Positions 10,237 to 18,748 of a stretch of 53,279 nucleotides of DNA are shown one piece after another. Made by a program: the position numbers and the translations under genes. Location of the stretch: the NCBI GenBank assembly GCA_003427395.1, contig BFEA01000655.1, forward strand, positions 552,712 through 605,990. Direction: 5' to 3'. The stretch is from Chara braunii. Its lineage: Eukaryota > Streptophyta > Charophyceae > Charales > Characeae. Under the pieces are notes generated by a model, which ran no database searches, was not told where the DNA came from, and saw only the letters and a list, made by a program, of their open reading frames with translations. The first letter of the stretch is position 1; every line of letters starts with the position of its first letter.

Positions 10237-10783
10237 TCTGACCAGACCAGCAGTCTGGGCGGCTGGAAAACTCTCCAAACTCGTGTGTGCCCAAAAGGTC
10301 CTACCAAATGGACTATTTGTAGGCTGGGAGTCGGCGCTTTTTTGGGGAGCCCTCACGAAAACCGTGTTTGGTGAGTAGTGAGCCGAGGACCTTTTAGTCA
10401 CGATGTTGACAGAAAGGAAAAGGATCGTGAATGTATAAAGCCCAGCTTTAAGGGCGGATGGGGGTGTGTTGTATTCGAGGGATTCGTGACGTGGATATTA
10501 AACTGCAATTGTGACTTCGCCCTACTTACGCTCTCCCCCCCCACAAAAAAAAAAAGAAAAAGAAAAAGGACTGTGTTTCAGAAAAGAAGAAAAGACCACC
10601 TCCACTTCTTTGTCAGTTTCTGTGGAGTCGGAACCCTTACTCGCATGAAGGAAGCTGTGTGCAGAGTTCTTCGAAATGAGGGATGTCAGCTCCGCTCTTT
10701 TTTTTTTTTTTTCTTTTTTCTTTTTGAACGAGGGACCCAGTACCCTAACTTCCGTTGAACAATGGTATTTGGATACCGGCCTA

Positions 10784-10888
10784 CCTTCTTTCCCCGAATA
10801 AATCGTACGGTCATTAGAGCTGAATTTGGGGTGTTTTTCAGTCTAAATACCGCTATAATGACCGTACGTTGTGTTCGGGGGAAGAAGG
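10784..10888. mobile_element. Type D MITE (105 bp), TA flanked
   Basis: The ends are CCTTCTTTCCCCGAATA and its near-complement. Inner arms carry CGTACGGTCATTA and TAATGACCGTACG. TA lies on both sides (10782-10783 and 10889-10890). Flanking sequence joins as GGCC-TA-GCTCAGTTAG, so it interrupts the head of a tRNA-like SINE. Confidence 0.85.
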
Positions 10889-11050
10889 TAGCTCAGTTAG
10901 TACAGCCATGACCTGTTGAAATACAGACTCAAGTTCGAATCCATTCTTTTTCTCTTTCCTCTTTTTTCTCATTCATATCATAAACGGGTGACCTTGATAT
11001 CTCATCATCGGAGTGATCGTTGCCGGGTAAACCAGAATCCCATTAACAGG
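10889..11050 (+). mobile_element. tRNA-like SINE, interrupted by a MITE
   Basis: TAGCTCAGTTAGTACAGCC resembles a D arm with an A box, and GTTCGAATCC is a B box. Together with GGCC just before the MITE (10778-10781) they restore a GGCCTAGCTCAG head like the one at 1549. The body contains GATATCTCATCATCGG. Arm mismatches rule out a working tRNA gene. Confidence 0.65.
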
Positions 11051-11248
11051 TCCATCAGGATTAGAACTGGGGTCTGTATCTCAATAGTTTTTTTCATTGG
11101 TGTACCGACGGAGCTAAGCCGTTGGTGTTTTATTTGAGGACGACAGCCGTAAGACTGGCCCCAGGTAAATTCAGAGTTATCTTATTTCATTTGAATTGGA
11201 ACGCACGTCTGTGCTTCGACAGTTCATAGGTGCCCACCCACTGCTCTA

Positions 11249-11353
11249 CAGTCTTCCCCCGAATACAACGTACGGTCATTATAGCTGAATTTGGGGTATC
11301 TTTCAGTCTAAATTCAGCTATAATGACCGTACGTTGTATTCGGGGGAAGAGTG
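11249..11353. mobile_element. Type D MITE (105 bp), nearly perfect palindrome
   Basis: CAGTCTTCCCCCGAATAC pairs with GTATTCGGGGGAAGAGTG. The inner arms ACGTACGGTCATTATAGCTG and CAGCTATAATGACCGTACGT pair exactly. TA sits on both sides (11247-11248 and 11354-11355). CAGT...ACTG-type ends with TA fit a Tc1/mariner-like origin. Confidence 0.9.
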
Positions 11354-11354
11354 T

Positions 11355-11500
11355 AGGCCAGTTGGTACGAATGCACATTCTATCAGATGAAAGTCTTAGA
11401 TTAAAATCATTCTCAAATGCCTGGCGCCTGTCAGTTCAATGATAATATCTCAAGGCCGTCGCCCTTGTAGAGCCAAAAAAGAGAGGAGGAAGAAAGAGAA
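11355..11500 (+). mobile_element. SINE 3' body (family ending ATATCTCAAGGCCG)
   Basis: Sequence after the MITE (GGCCAGTTGGTACGAATGC) is tRNA-like. It runs into CTGTCAGTTCAATGATAATA and ATCTCAAGGCCGTCGCCC and an A/G-rich tail. The same 3' body occurs at about 33960-34005, so the two belong to one family. Confidence 0.6.
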
Positions 11501-11618
11501 GAAGAAGGAGAAAAGAAGGGATAACTACATGTAGGTGGGAGTCACAAAACGAGTTTGAAAAATACGCTTCAGGCAGAAAAGGGTTTGAAATTGCACTCTG
11601 GGCAATGTACACAAGCTA

Positions 11619-11721
11619 GTCTTCCCCCGAATACAACGTACGGTCATTATAGCTGAATTTGGTCTATCTTTCCGTCTAAATTCAGTTATAATGACCGTAC
11701 GTTGTATTCGGGGGAAGACTG
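11619..11721. mobile_element. Type D MITE (103 bp)
   Basis: Nearly identical to the copy at 11249, only 265 bp away. GTCTTCCCCCGAATAC opens it, two bases short of the sister copy, and TA flanks it (11617-11618 and 11722-11723). Confidence 0.9.
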
Positions 11722-12508
11722 TAACTTTCCGGTCAGGTAGGGTTACGTGGGAATGTGTTGTGTTCGGGGGAATGCCCGAACTGTTGTTGTGGCTGTACTG
11801 AAGGGGGGAATGCCCGAACTGTTTTTTGTGGCTGTACTGAAGTTGGCCCAAAAAAGAAGCATGATAGGGGTATCCAGTGGCAAGATCTATTTTTGGTTGC
11901 ATTTGAAATTGACGGGTAAGATTCTCGTTTCAGAGTCACGGCGGACCTTGTTTTAATCTACCGAAATGGCCGCGCCACGTGGGAGAAAACGACAATTATC
12001 TCCTGTGTGGTTGTGAGCGGTCAATCCACGGGCGCGTTTACATTTTCGATGTCTAAAACACGATGGATCTGCTGTTGATCTGCCGGGATCGGCCATGCCA
12101 CGTCCGAGAGACGATGATTATATCTGTTATGGTGCTCAGTGTCCTCTGCGCGCCGCGCGGGACATCCAAATTCTGTTTGGAATTGGATTTTCTTTGGCGT
12201 AGAAAAAGAAAGAAAACTGTGCGATTTGCTTTTTTCTTTCTCAGCTAGATCTTCACTCAAATTCACCTTTTTTTTCTTGTTCTATCAAGTTGTTTTTCCT
12301 TAGAAGGCTCAAATTCACCTTTTGCTACCCCTACCTTATCCACCACTTCTCCTGACCCTATACAAGAATCCTATCACAACACATTTTGCGTCCGTCCCGC
12401 CCTAATAATGGACCGGGGATCAGGGAATAGAGTGGGGCCGCCGGTGGGGAAGGGGCGGCAAACGCATGGGCAGAGGATCTCGCCAGTAGCTGCGCCTCCT
12501 GTGACCGG
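11722..12508. other. Stretch with no recognised gene
   Basis: Unassigned sequence. A short direct repeat GGGGGAATGCCCGAACTGTT occurs twice (about 11768 and 11803). Two related phrases, GGCCGCGCCACGTGGGAGA and GGCCATGCCACGTCCGAGA (about 11968 and 12091), suggest arms of a decayed repeat. No ORF has protein-like composition. Confidence 0.5.
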
Positions 12509-12605
12509 GGGCTAGGTCCCACTGACACGAATTAAGCGATATTGACCGTAGATAGCAGAGATCAACGGCTAGAATCTTTTAATCTGTGGAAGTGGGACTC
12601 TGCCC
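12509..12605. mobile_element. Type C MITE (97 bp), tandem with type H
   Basis: Begins GGGCTAGGTCCCACT and ends AGTGGGACTCTGCCC. CGG flanks it at 12506-12508 and 12606-12608. The right-hand CGG is also the left flank of the next element. Confidence 0.9.
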
Positions 12606-12608
12606 CGG

Positions 12609-12760
12609 GGGTCATGCCCCACTTTCGAGGCTTAGTTCTGGTTTCAAGTACGCTGTGCTCCTTGCCTGACATCCGATCTGACAATTCCACGGCCACGGTG
12701 TGAGCACTTTGAAAAATATAACGAAACATAAACTTAACCCCCGCTGGTGGGACATGGCCC
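12609..12760. mobile_element. Type H MITE (152 bp), tandem with type C
   Basis: Begins GGGTCATGCCCCAC and ends GTGGGACATGGCCC. The left arm carries GAGGCTTAGTTCTGGTTTC. CGG flanks it at 12606-12608 and 12761-12763, so CGG appears three times around two elements. Confidence 0.85.
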
Positions 12761-12858
12761 CGGGCTGCGTAGGTTCTTTTCCCAATTTACTATATATCTT
12801 AGATACAAGATTGAAATGCTGACTAAAATAAAAACAAGTTTGAAATGCTGGCTAATCA

Positions 12859-12966
12859 GGGCCCAAGTACTACTTACGTGAATGTCACTGAATGAACGAT
12901 TTCTGACCGCAGATTTCGAAGGTCAACGAGCAGAAATCAAGGATCAGCGTAAGTGGGACTTGGCCC
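12859..12966. mobile_element. Type C-like MITE (about 108 bp)
   Basis: GGGCCCAAGTACTACTTACG and CGTAAGTGGGACTTGGCCC form diverged ends around the interior phrase GAAGGTCAACG. No clear target duplication remains. Confidence 0.6.
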
Positions 12967-13113
12967 CATGTGTGATTCTGACTGGTAGTGAGCATGAATT
13001 CAAATACAGCAACAGAGCGTTCATTTCCGCGACAGACGGGTGGCCGTTCCAGAAAATGGATGCATGTCGACCGGGGGCCTCCTACCGGGGCTCTTTCACA
13101 TACGCGCATTTTC

Positions 13114-13117
<4 letters not shown>

Positions 13118-13162
<45 letters not shown>
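13118..13162 (+). repeat. Long T-tract
   Basis: A run of about 45 T, bounded on both sides by GCATTTTCG. It may be an expanded retroposon tail on the minus strand. The ORFs translated through it (poly-Phe or poly-Lys) are spurious. Confidence 0.9.
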
Positions 13163-13164
<2 letters not shown>

Positions 13165-13319
13165 ATTTTCGTTTTTCGTTGTAGGAGGCTACAACGAAGA
13201 GAATGGCGGGCGCCTAAGGAGTACTCTCGGTCAGCCCGCGCTCGCGCTCGGAGTAAGCGTAGGGTGGGGGAAGAGGAGTCCAACTCTGCTCGATAGGACT
13301 CGCACAGAAGGCCGCGACG

Positions 13320-13563
13320 GGGCCAAGTCCCAGTAGCATCGTCGAGTTTCCTCGACGCCCGAATGTGGGCGTGTTTGTGGAGATGTGCGCTTGAGGAAAC
13401 TCGACGTGATTTTCTGTGGAGATGTGCGGTAGAGGAAAATCGACGTTGATTTTCTGTGCAGATGTGCGGTTGAGGAAACTCGACGTGATTTTCTGCACAT
13501 CTCCAGAAACACGTCCAGATTCGGCCGTTGGGGAAAATGGATGCTGCGAGTGGGACTTCCCCT
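13320..13563. mobile_element. Type B MITE with internal triplication
   Basis: Begins GGGCCAAGTCCCAGTAGC. The inner arm GTCGAGTTTCCTCGACGCCC leads to three tandem copies of a 39-40-bp unit (13377-13494) containing GAGATGTGCG, GAGGAAACTCGAC and TGATTTTCT. The right arm (CACGTCCAGATTCGGCC, GAGTGGGACTT) is present but its terminus is obscured by a C-rich stretch. Confidence 0.75.
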
Positions 13564-13722
13564 CCCCCGCTCCCCTTGTCTTCGAAATGGCCCTGTTTTC
13601 GAAATGGCAACTGGAACCCCGTCAACGCGGCCCTATCAAATTATAAACAGGCAATAGGAAGATAAGGGAAACCAGCAAGCGGGGATCGAAGTGTAAGTGT
13701 TTTTTTTTGTTTGTTCGTTTCT

Positions 13723-13777
13723 TTGGACCGTGTCTCCATTTATGCGTGTCATCCTTGCACAGCCATGCTAATGTTTC
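13723..13777 (-). pseudogene. U6 snRNA-derived 3' fragment
   Basis: The minus strand gives GAAACATTAGCATGGCTGTG then CAAGGATGACACGCATAAATG, the 3' half of U6, ending at GGTCCAAAG. Confidence 0.75.
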
Positions 13778-13822
13778 TTCTTCTTTTTATTATTGTTATT
13801 AATTTATTATTTACTTTTTTTG

Positions 13823-13900
13823 GTCCTTCGGGACATCCGTTAAAATTGGAACGATTCAGAGAAGCCTAGCACTATGGCCTCTGCGCAAGGATGACAGGCA
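13823..13900 (+). pseudogene. U6 snRNA-derived copy, 3' truncated
   Basis: Begins with the U6 5' stem (GTCCTTCGGGACATCC) and continues TTAAAATTGGAACGATTCAGAG. The ACAGAGA box is changed to TCAGAGA. The copy stops after AAGGATGACAGGCA, lacking the last ~20 bases. Confidence 0.8.
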
Positions 13901-13913
13901 AGTTTCTTTTTTT

Positions 13914-13966
13914 GGGACCGTTTCTCGGTTTATTAGGGCCATGCTAATGTTCTCTGTACGAATTGC
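13914..13966 (-). pseudogene. U6 snRNA-derived fragment with deletion
   Basis: The minus strand reads GTACAGAGAACATTAGCATGGCCC, then jumps to TAATAAACCGAGAAACGGTCCC. The GCGCAAGGATGACACGC segment is deleted. It lies opposite in orientation to the copy 13 bases upstream. Confidence 0.75.
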
Positions 13967-14136
13967 AGGGGTTCTGATTTGAATTGCAAAAAACCGAAAA
14001 GGTTGGGGATTTACTGCGCCAGTACGGAATGTCAGAGTTCGTCAGAAGCCTTGTTGCAGAGCCCCTGTTTGCTTGCCATCATGACTCAATAGAGAGCGAT
14101 GTAACAGCCCACCTTGGCACGGTCGCTGTCGTATAG

Positions 14137-14258
14137 GGGCCTACGGTAGTTGCACCACTGACCATCCGCCAAGATTTCAAATGCATTTGGACGGATGTTA
14201 TGTGCAGATGCATGCAAAGTGTTGGCGGATGGCGAGTGGTGCAACTACCGGTAGGCCC
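14137..14258. mobile_element. GGGCC-ended MITE, type G (122 bp)
   Basis: GGGCCTACGGTAGTTGCACC pairs with GGTGCAACTACCGGTAGGCCC. Arms continue (ACCATCCGCCA and TGGCGGATGG). TAG is duplicated (14134-14136 and 14259-14261). It is the only copy of this interior seen here. Confidence 0.85.
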
Positions 14259-14399
14259 TAGGTCGGCATCACGCAGGACGTCAGCGGAGACAGCTGCAGT
14301 GTGTCGTATAGTGACAGACAGTGGTCTCACAGTTTTTTTTTTTTTTTTTTCTTCAGTGGTCTCACAGTAACACAGAAAAAAAAAAAAAAAAAAAAACAT

Positions 14400-14485
14400 G
14401 ACGCACCCTCATTATTACTCTGTCGGACTGGAAAGATCGGATGTATACACTCATGATGAGGGTGGGCTGTGCTTGGGGGGAACGC
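14400..14485. mobile_element. Degenerate type D relative
   Basis: GACGCACCCTCATTATTACT and CTCATGATGAGGGTGGGCTG resemble the CGCACCCT/AGGGTGCG arms of the type D copy at 15379. Ends are eroded. A similar remnant lies at about 2645-2750 (CAATGAGGGTGCGTTATGC). Confidence 0.5.
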
Positions 14486-14602
14486 TGTTCTCAAGCGTGT
14501 TGTACCCACCCGAAGAGTGATATCATAAAAAAAAAGAAAAAAAAAAAAGAAAAAGAGTGATAAACAACCACCAGTACTCCGGCAAGGTGAGGCCGTACAC
14601 TA

Positions 14603-14716
14603 CCGTCTTCACCCGAATAGAAGGCCCGGTCATTATCGCTGCATCTGGACTGAAAGTTGGGCCAAATGCAGGTATAATGACCGCATTGATCGGGCGCTCT
14701 ATTCGGGTGAAGACGG
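14603..14716. mobile_element. Type D MITE (114 bp)
   Basis: CCGTCTTCACCCGAATAGA pairs with TCTATTCGGGTGAAGACGG. TA flanks it (14601-14602 and 14717-14718). The interior shares CCCGGTCATTA with the copies at 18474 and 21931. Confidence 0.9.
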
Positions 14717-14884
14717 TAGCCTCTATGCGCTGGGCCGAACGGGCCAGGTGGCTCTGGACTTCTGGTCCAAATTCATTCAAGTGGAAACGTTGTGGCTCCA
14801 CTTTTTGCCCGACTGCTGGGGCCCTAGTATGCTAAAGGGGGTGCGAAATAGCTACCACTGATATGCAATTAGGTTAGAGGCTAT

Positions 14885-15006
14885 GGGCCTCGCTGCACTA
14901 CTCTTGAAAGGTGCAAAACGAGAGTGAATCTTCCGCTAGAACACGGAAAGATACAGCGACATGATTTTTGTCTTTTGTGCATTTCAAGAGTAGTGCAGCG
15001 AGGCCC
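14885..15006. mobile_element. Type E MITE (122 bp)
   Basis: GGGCCTCGCTGCACTACTC and GAGTAGTGCAGCGAGGCCC are perfect complements. TAT is duplicated (14882-14884 and 15007-15009). Close in sequence to the copy at 21204. Confidence 0.95.
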
Positions 15007-15378
15007 TATGCCCCAAAGATTCTGGAGCTCTTGTATGGTCAAGGGGTTGCGAAATAGCAACCATTGTCTTGCACCGAACTCAGTGCATTCTGATAGTGAA
15101 TGTATGCAAGTAAAAAGCCCGATGTCAGTGGTTAGACCCCTTGGATGAGGTCGATTTTCGTTGCGTACTGATGAATTGGAGGGTGATATGGACCCTCGAT
15201 TTTCCATTATCTTTCGTTTCTGAACCCTCCGTTTTGTGTTGGGAGGGGATCTGTCGGCAATGAGATCGTTGTGATTTTGTAGAACACTGTTGCAAGCTGC
15301 CTACCGCATACGAGGTTAGAATATATGCGGACGTTTTGGTCTGAGGGGATCGTCATGCTGCTCTTTTGCATTGGGCTA

Positions 15379-15483
15379 CCGTCTTCCCCCGAATATAACG
15401 CACCCTAAAAATAAATGTATACGAGTTATACTTCCGGCCAGATGCAGCCAAAATGAGGGTGCGTTGTGTTCGCGGGAAGACGG
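15379..15483. mobile_element. Type D MITE (105 bp)
   Basis: CCGTCTTCCCCCGAATATAACGCACCCT pairs (in two halves) with AGGGTGCGTTGTGTTCGCGGGAAGACGG. TA lies on both sides (15377-15378 and 15484-15485). Its interior differs from the CGTACGGTCATTA subtype. Confidence 0.9.
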
Positions 15484-15794
15484 TAGTGAACCACAAGTAC
15501 CTTTTTTTTTTTTTTTTTTTAAAGGGCGATGTCCTTGAGGTCGATCATCGGACTAACCAGCTAGTGTCTTCAATCTTGTGTCTTATCTGACAATGTCGTC
15601 GGCCGCGCGTCGGGCCGAAAATCAAGATTGTTAAAAAAAAAAATCAAGATTGTACCAACCACAGTTAAAAAAAAAAAACAAAAAAAAAAACAAGTTTGGC
15701 CGCCGATTGGATTTATAGGCGGATGCCCGTTCGGGCCAGCGCGTTACCGCCGGCGCACCTCTTGAAGAATAGCTGGGAAAGGTACTGGTGGCTT

Positions 15795-16365
15795 TTCTTT
15801 TCTTTTCTTTTNTTTTTTTTTTTTTTTGTTGAAAATCTGGTTGGTCGGTCCTCAGCCAGGAAGTGATAAGAGCATCTCCCTGTCTGAGGATCCCACCTTA
15901 GATTACTCCGTTCCATTGGTGGGGAGCTGCACCTGCTGGAAAACGGGTCCAGCGTCCCTTACAAATAGTTGATAACAAAGGAAAGGAAAGCAGAGTAGAG
16001 AGTATCACAGCAAGAGGGCTTCCGGGTCTTGAGGGAGGACATGGTCCTCCTTCTCATCCCACAGGTGTCTAGAGAAGACTAATTGCCTATTTTCTGAGAA
16101 TTTGATCCACTGAAACTCGGGCGCCCAGGTACTGATCATAGAACTCTGAGCTTCCGAGTATGAAGGAGATAGAGCTTTCACCCTTCTCCATTCGGCCAGA
16201 ATTAATGTCCTAGCTGCGTTCTTGAATGTGTTACGCAAGCGAGAGACTGACCAAAAAGAATTATTAAATCTCCTATCCCTACGAGCTAACCGCAGGACCT
16301 AGAATCCTATGGTCCTAAACTTAGTAGCAATTACAGCTCTAGAAGAGGTAGAGTGATCCTAACCA
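15795..16365 (-). pseudogene. 5'-truncated LINE: ORF2 C-terminus, 3' UTR, poly(A)
   Basis: Read on the minus strand, a coding remnant runs from about 16365 to the stop after 16005. It contains RNTFKNAARTLILAEWRR and WAPEFQWIKFSENRQLVFSR, and has one in-frame stop upstream of this block. It is followed by a 3' UTR with GGGACGCTGGACCCG and ending in an A-run (T-run 15795-15828 on the plus strand, with one undetermined base at 15812). The same 3' UTR occurs near 16600, 39600 and 42180. The arrangement is that of a non-LTR retrotransposon truncated at its 5' end. The reverse transcriptase domain itself is missing, so assignment rests on architecture and on the related remnant at 40053. Confidence 0.7.
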
Positions 16366-16555
16366 CTGGTGGCTTTTCTTCTCTTTAGGTGCCTTTGTTT
16401 CATGCTTGTTTTTGTTCTCATAAAAAAAAAAAAAAGTCTGCTTGGCTCTGGCAGCCTCCGGCTCCCTGGGAGGTCCCTAAGTAGTAGGTCTTATCTTCGT
16501 AGATGTCAATGGCTCGAGGCCATTGGTCATGCCGTTTGCCTTTGTTGGGCTACTG

Positions 16556-16710
16556 TTATTATTGTGTTTTTTTTCCCCTTATGAATTTCGAGTCAGGGGG
16601 TACCACTGAAGGAGGTCATAAGAGCAACCTCTCCCTGGTTGAAGGCTCCATCTATGGGTGGGCAGCTGCACGTGCGGGAAACCTGCTGCAGCGTCCCTCA
16701 TGATACATGA
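16556..16710 (-). mobile_element. LINE 3' UTR fragment
   Basis: The minus strand matches the 3' UTR of the LINE at 15795 (GAGGGACGCTGCAGCAGG, GCAGCTGCCCACCCATAGATGGAGCC, GGTTGCTCTTATGACC). A short A-run lies at the expected end (T-run at about 16566-16575). Sequence from 16711 to 17170 shows no gene that I can support. Confidence 0.65.
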
Positions 16711-17170
16711 TTTAGCATGATTTAGCAATGACAGGTGGAATGGGACAGCTCAAATGTAGCGGCAGATTGCCTGTCATTTTTCTTCCCTATCCGCCCAATT
16801 ATCCCGTGGCCCTGTCAGTGCAGCTACATCCTAGAAGAGGTAGGTCTCTGTTCTCTCTAGAAGAGGGAAAAGAAAAGAAGAAAAAAATAAAAGAAGAAGG
16901 GTGGTGAGAGCAGCTGTACTCTACTTGCACTAGCAGTGTATGTAATGGGTTATTGAACCCTCTGTATTCCATGATGACCCGAAAGAAACAGGTCAGTGGA
17001 GGCCGTTCTCGTTGGGGACCGTCGCAGATCACAAACGCGGATTACTGACGTCCCCAATAAAATACGAACGATGTCATTCTCAATGTGCAGATTCTGCAGA
17101 AGATGAGTCACTGTGACAAAGTGGTCGGCTTGAGCTGTTGTTTTTTTTATACGTGGTGGTTATGAATCTA

Positions 17171-17640
17171 TGGATCTGCCTTTGGAAAAGAAGGGATTAC
17201 GGTCAGTATGTGTTTTTTTTTTTTTTTTTAGTACGAAGCGTTCTGAAAGGATGCGTTCGTCCACGCCTTGCTCACTTGGTGCCCTTGTCACCCTTGTCAC
17301 GTGTCAACTGTTGAAATACAGACCCGTGTTCAAACCTGAATCGAAGTGGATCGGTAAAAGATCTGAATCAGGGCCTCCCCACACCACTCTTGAAAATGTC
17401 ACCACTCTTGAAAACTCATTTTCAAGAGTTGTTGAATCGCCACACAGCCTCTCGAAACTTGGGGCATTGAAGAGCAGTCAGAGTGGCAGCCTCTTGAAAC
17501 CCTTTCAAGAGCAGTCAGAGTGGCAACCTCTTGAAAATCCCCTTCCAAGAGCAGCTCTTGAAACAGTGGAAACCCAAGCCTGCCTGCAACTCGTGCATTT
17601 TCAAGCGTCCTTTGCCGAACCCTTGAACGACTTTCGATTT
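17171..17640. other. Scrambled repeat remnants
   Basis: The phrase CTGTTGAAATACAGAC (17308) also occurs in the SINE at 10914. From 17378, GGGCCTCCCCACACCACTC resembles a type E end. It is followed by many near copies of CTCTTGAAAA/TTTTCAAGAG on both strands. No intact element and no gene were recognised. The ORF through it is repeat-driven. Confidence 0.45.
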
Positions 17641-17670
17641 TTTTGTTTTTTTTGTTTTTTTTTTGAAATA

Positions 17671-17751
17671 ATTTCGACCATTTTTCTCGATTTATGCGTG
17701 GGCCATGCTATTTTTTTTTTTTTTCCACTTTTAGCGGATGTCCCGAAGGAC
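17671..17751 (-). pseudogene. U6 snRNA-derived copy with internal replacement
   Basis: The minus strand begins with the U6 5' stem and AACATCCG-type region (GTCCTTCGGGACATCCGCTAAAAGTGG). It then has an A-run in place of AACGATACAGAGAA, then TAGCATGGCCCACGCATAAATCGAGAAA. The catalytic box is lost. Confidence 0.75.
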
Positions 17752-18473
17752 GACTTCGTTTTTCAATTTCAATAGTTGTCAGGCCTTTATGCTGACGCCA
17801 TTCGCAGAAAACAAAGCTGTACGACTGTCGTTTTTCATCCTTCCTTTGTCCAACTCCATCGCCCTTTCGAGAGTGTGCTTTGAGAGGCGAGGGGCCGAAA
17901 GCTCTTGAAATCCCAACTCTTGAGAACGTCTGACAGCTCTAGAAAGATTTCCGCGTTTCCGGAGGTGCGTGGCGAGGCCCACAGAGAAGACCATCGTCGC
18001 CCGAGCGCAAGGGCGACGCGCGTAAATCGGCGAATGGTCCAGAATTTGAAGGGCCATCGAAGACTCAAAAAGAAAGGATGCGTTTATGCGTTTGCACTCT
18101 GACTGAAACGCATCCACATCCAACCTGGTTTGGGAGTGGGACCCCGCGCGTGGCCCGGCGAGGAAACAGCGCCAGGTGGAAAGGAGTGTGTGACGTGGTA
18201 CTAGAGAGGCAGTTTTGGGGCACCGCTTCCCTCTTCCGCCCAACAAGGGTACCTTAATTATAACATTAGCGTATACAAGTCATAATTCCGGTTCGATACA
18301 GTCGTTTCGTTCTTTTTCCCCCCCGTTCTTTGTGCGGCGGAAGACGGTTGAGGGGCCGGCTGCTCATCATCTGACGCGGAAGTGGTGACAAAAAGGACAC
18401 GCCCTTTTTTTTTTTTCTGTTTTGTTTTTTTTGGGGGGGGCAAAGACCAAACGCATGGAATTTGGGAAGACTA
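17752..18473. other. Stretch with no recognised gene
   Basis: Contains GAGAGG/CCTCTC-type and CTCTTGAAA fragments like those at 17400. The inverted phrases GCGACGATGGTCTTCTCTG and GGGCGACGCGCG lie near 17990-18015. A T-run spans 18403-18430. I could not delimit an element or a gene. Confidence 0.4.
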
Positions 18474-18746
18474 CCGTCTTCATCCGAATAGAACGCCCGG
18501 TCATTATAGCTGTATTTGGTACAACTTTCAGTCCAGATATGGCAAAAAATGGCTGGCCGTTCTACTCGGGGGTCAGGTCCCACTAGCAGCGTTGAGCTCC
18601 CTCGACGCCTGAATCTGGATGTATTTCTGGAGCCGTGCAGTTCAGGAAACTCGACACCATTTCTTCACATCTCCGCAAAAGCGTCCAGATTCAGGCGTTG
18701 AGGTTGCTCAATGCTGCTGGTGGGACTTGGCCCCGGTTGAAGACGG
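18474..18746. mobile_element. Type D MITE interrupted by a type B MITE
   Basis: The left part begins CCGTCTTCATCCGAATAGA after TA (18472-18473). The right part ends AAGACGG before TA (18747-18748). Between them sits the complete type B element at 18570-18733. Removing it and one CGG rejoins the D right arm as CTACTCGGTTGAAGACGG. Confidence 0.9.
18570..18733. mobile_element. Type B MITE nested in type D (164 bp)
   Basis: Begins GGGTCAGGTCCCACTAGC and ends GTGGGACTTGGCCC. CGG is duplicated (18567-18569 and 18734-18736) within the host element, so the target and the 3-bp duplication are directly visible. Confidence 0.92.
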
Positions 18747-18748
18747 TA

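Noticed and set aside
12885-13625. 246-aa minus-strand ORF
   Set aside because: It reads through a long A-run (poly-Lys) and a type B MITE with its triplicated arms. Repeat sequence explains it fully.
17170-17775. 201-aa plus-strand ORF
   Set aside because: It crosses T-runs, a scrambled CTCTTGAAAA repeat and a U6-derived fragment. No protein-like domain.
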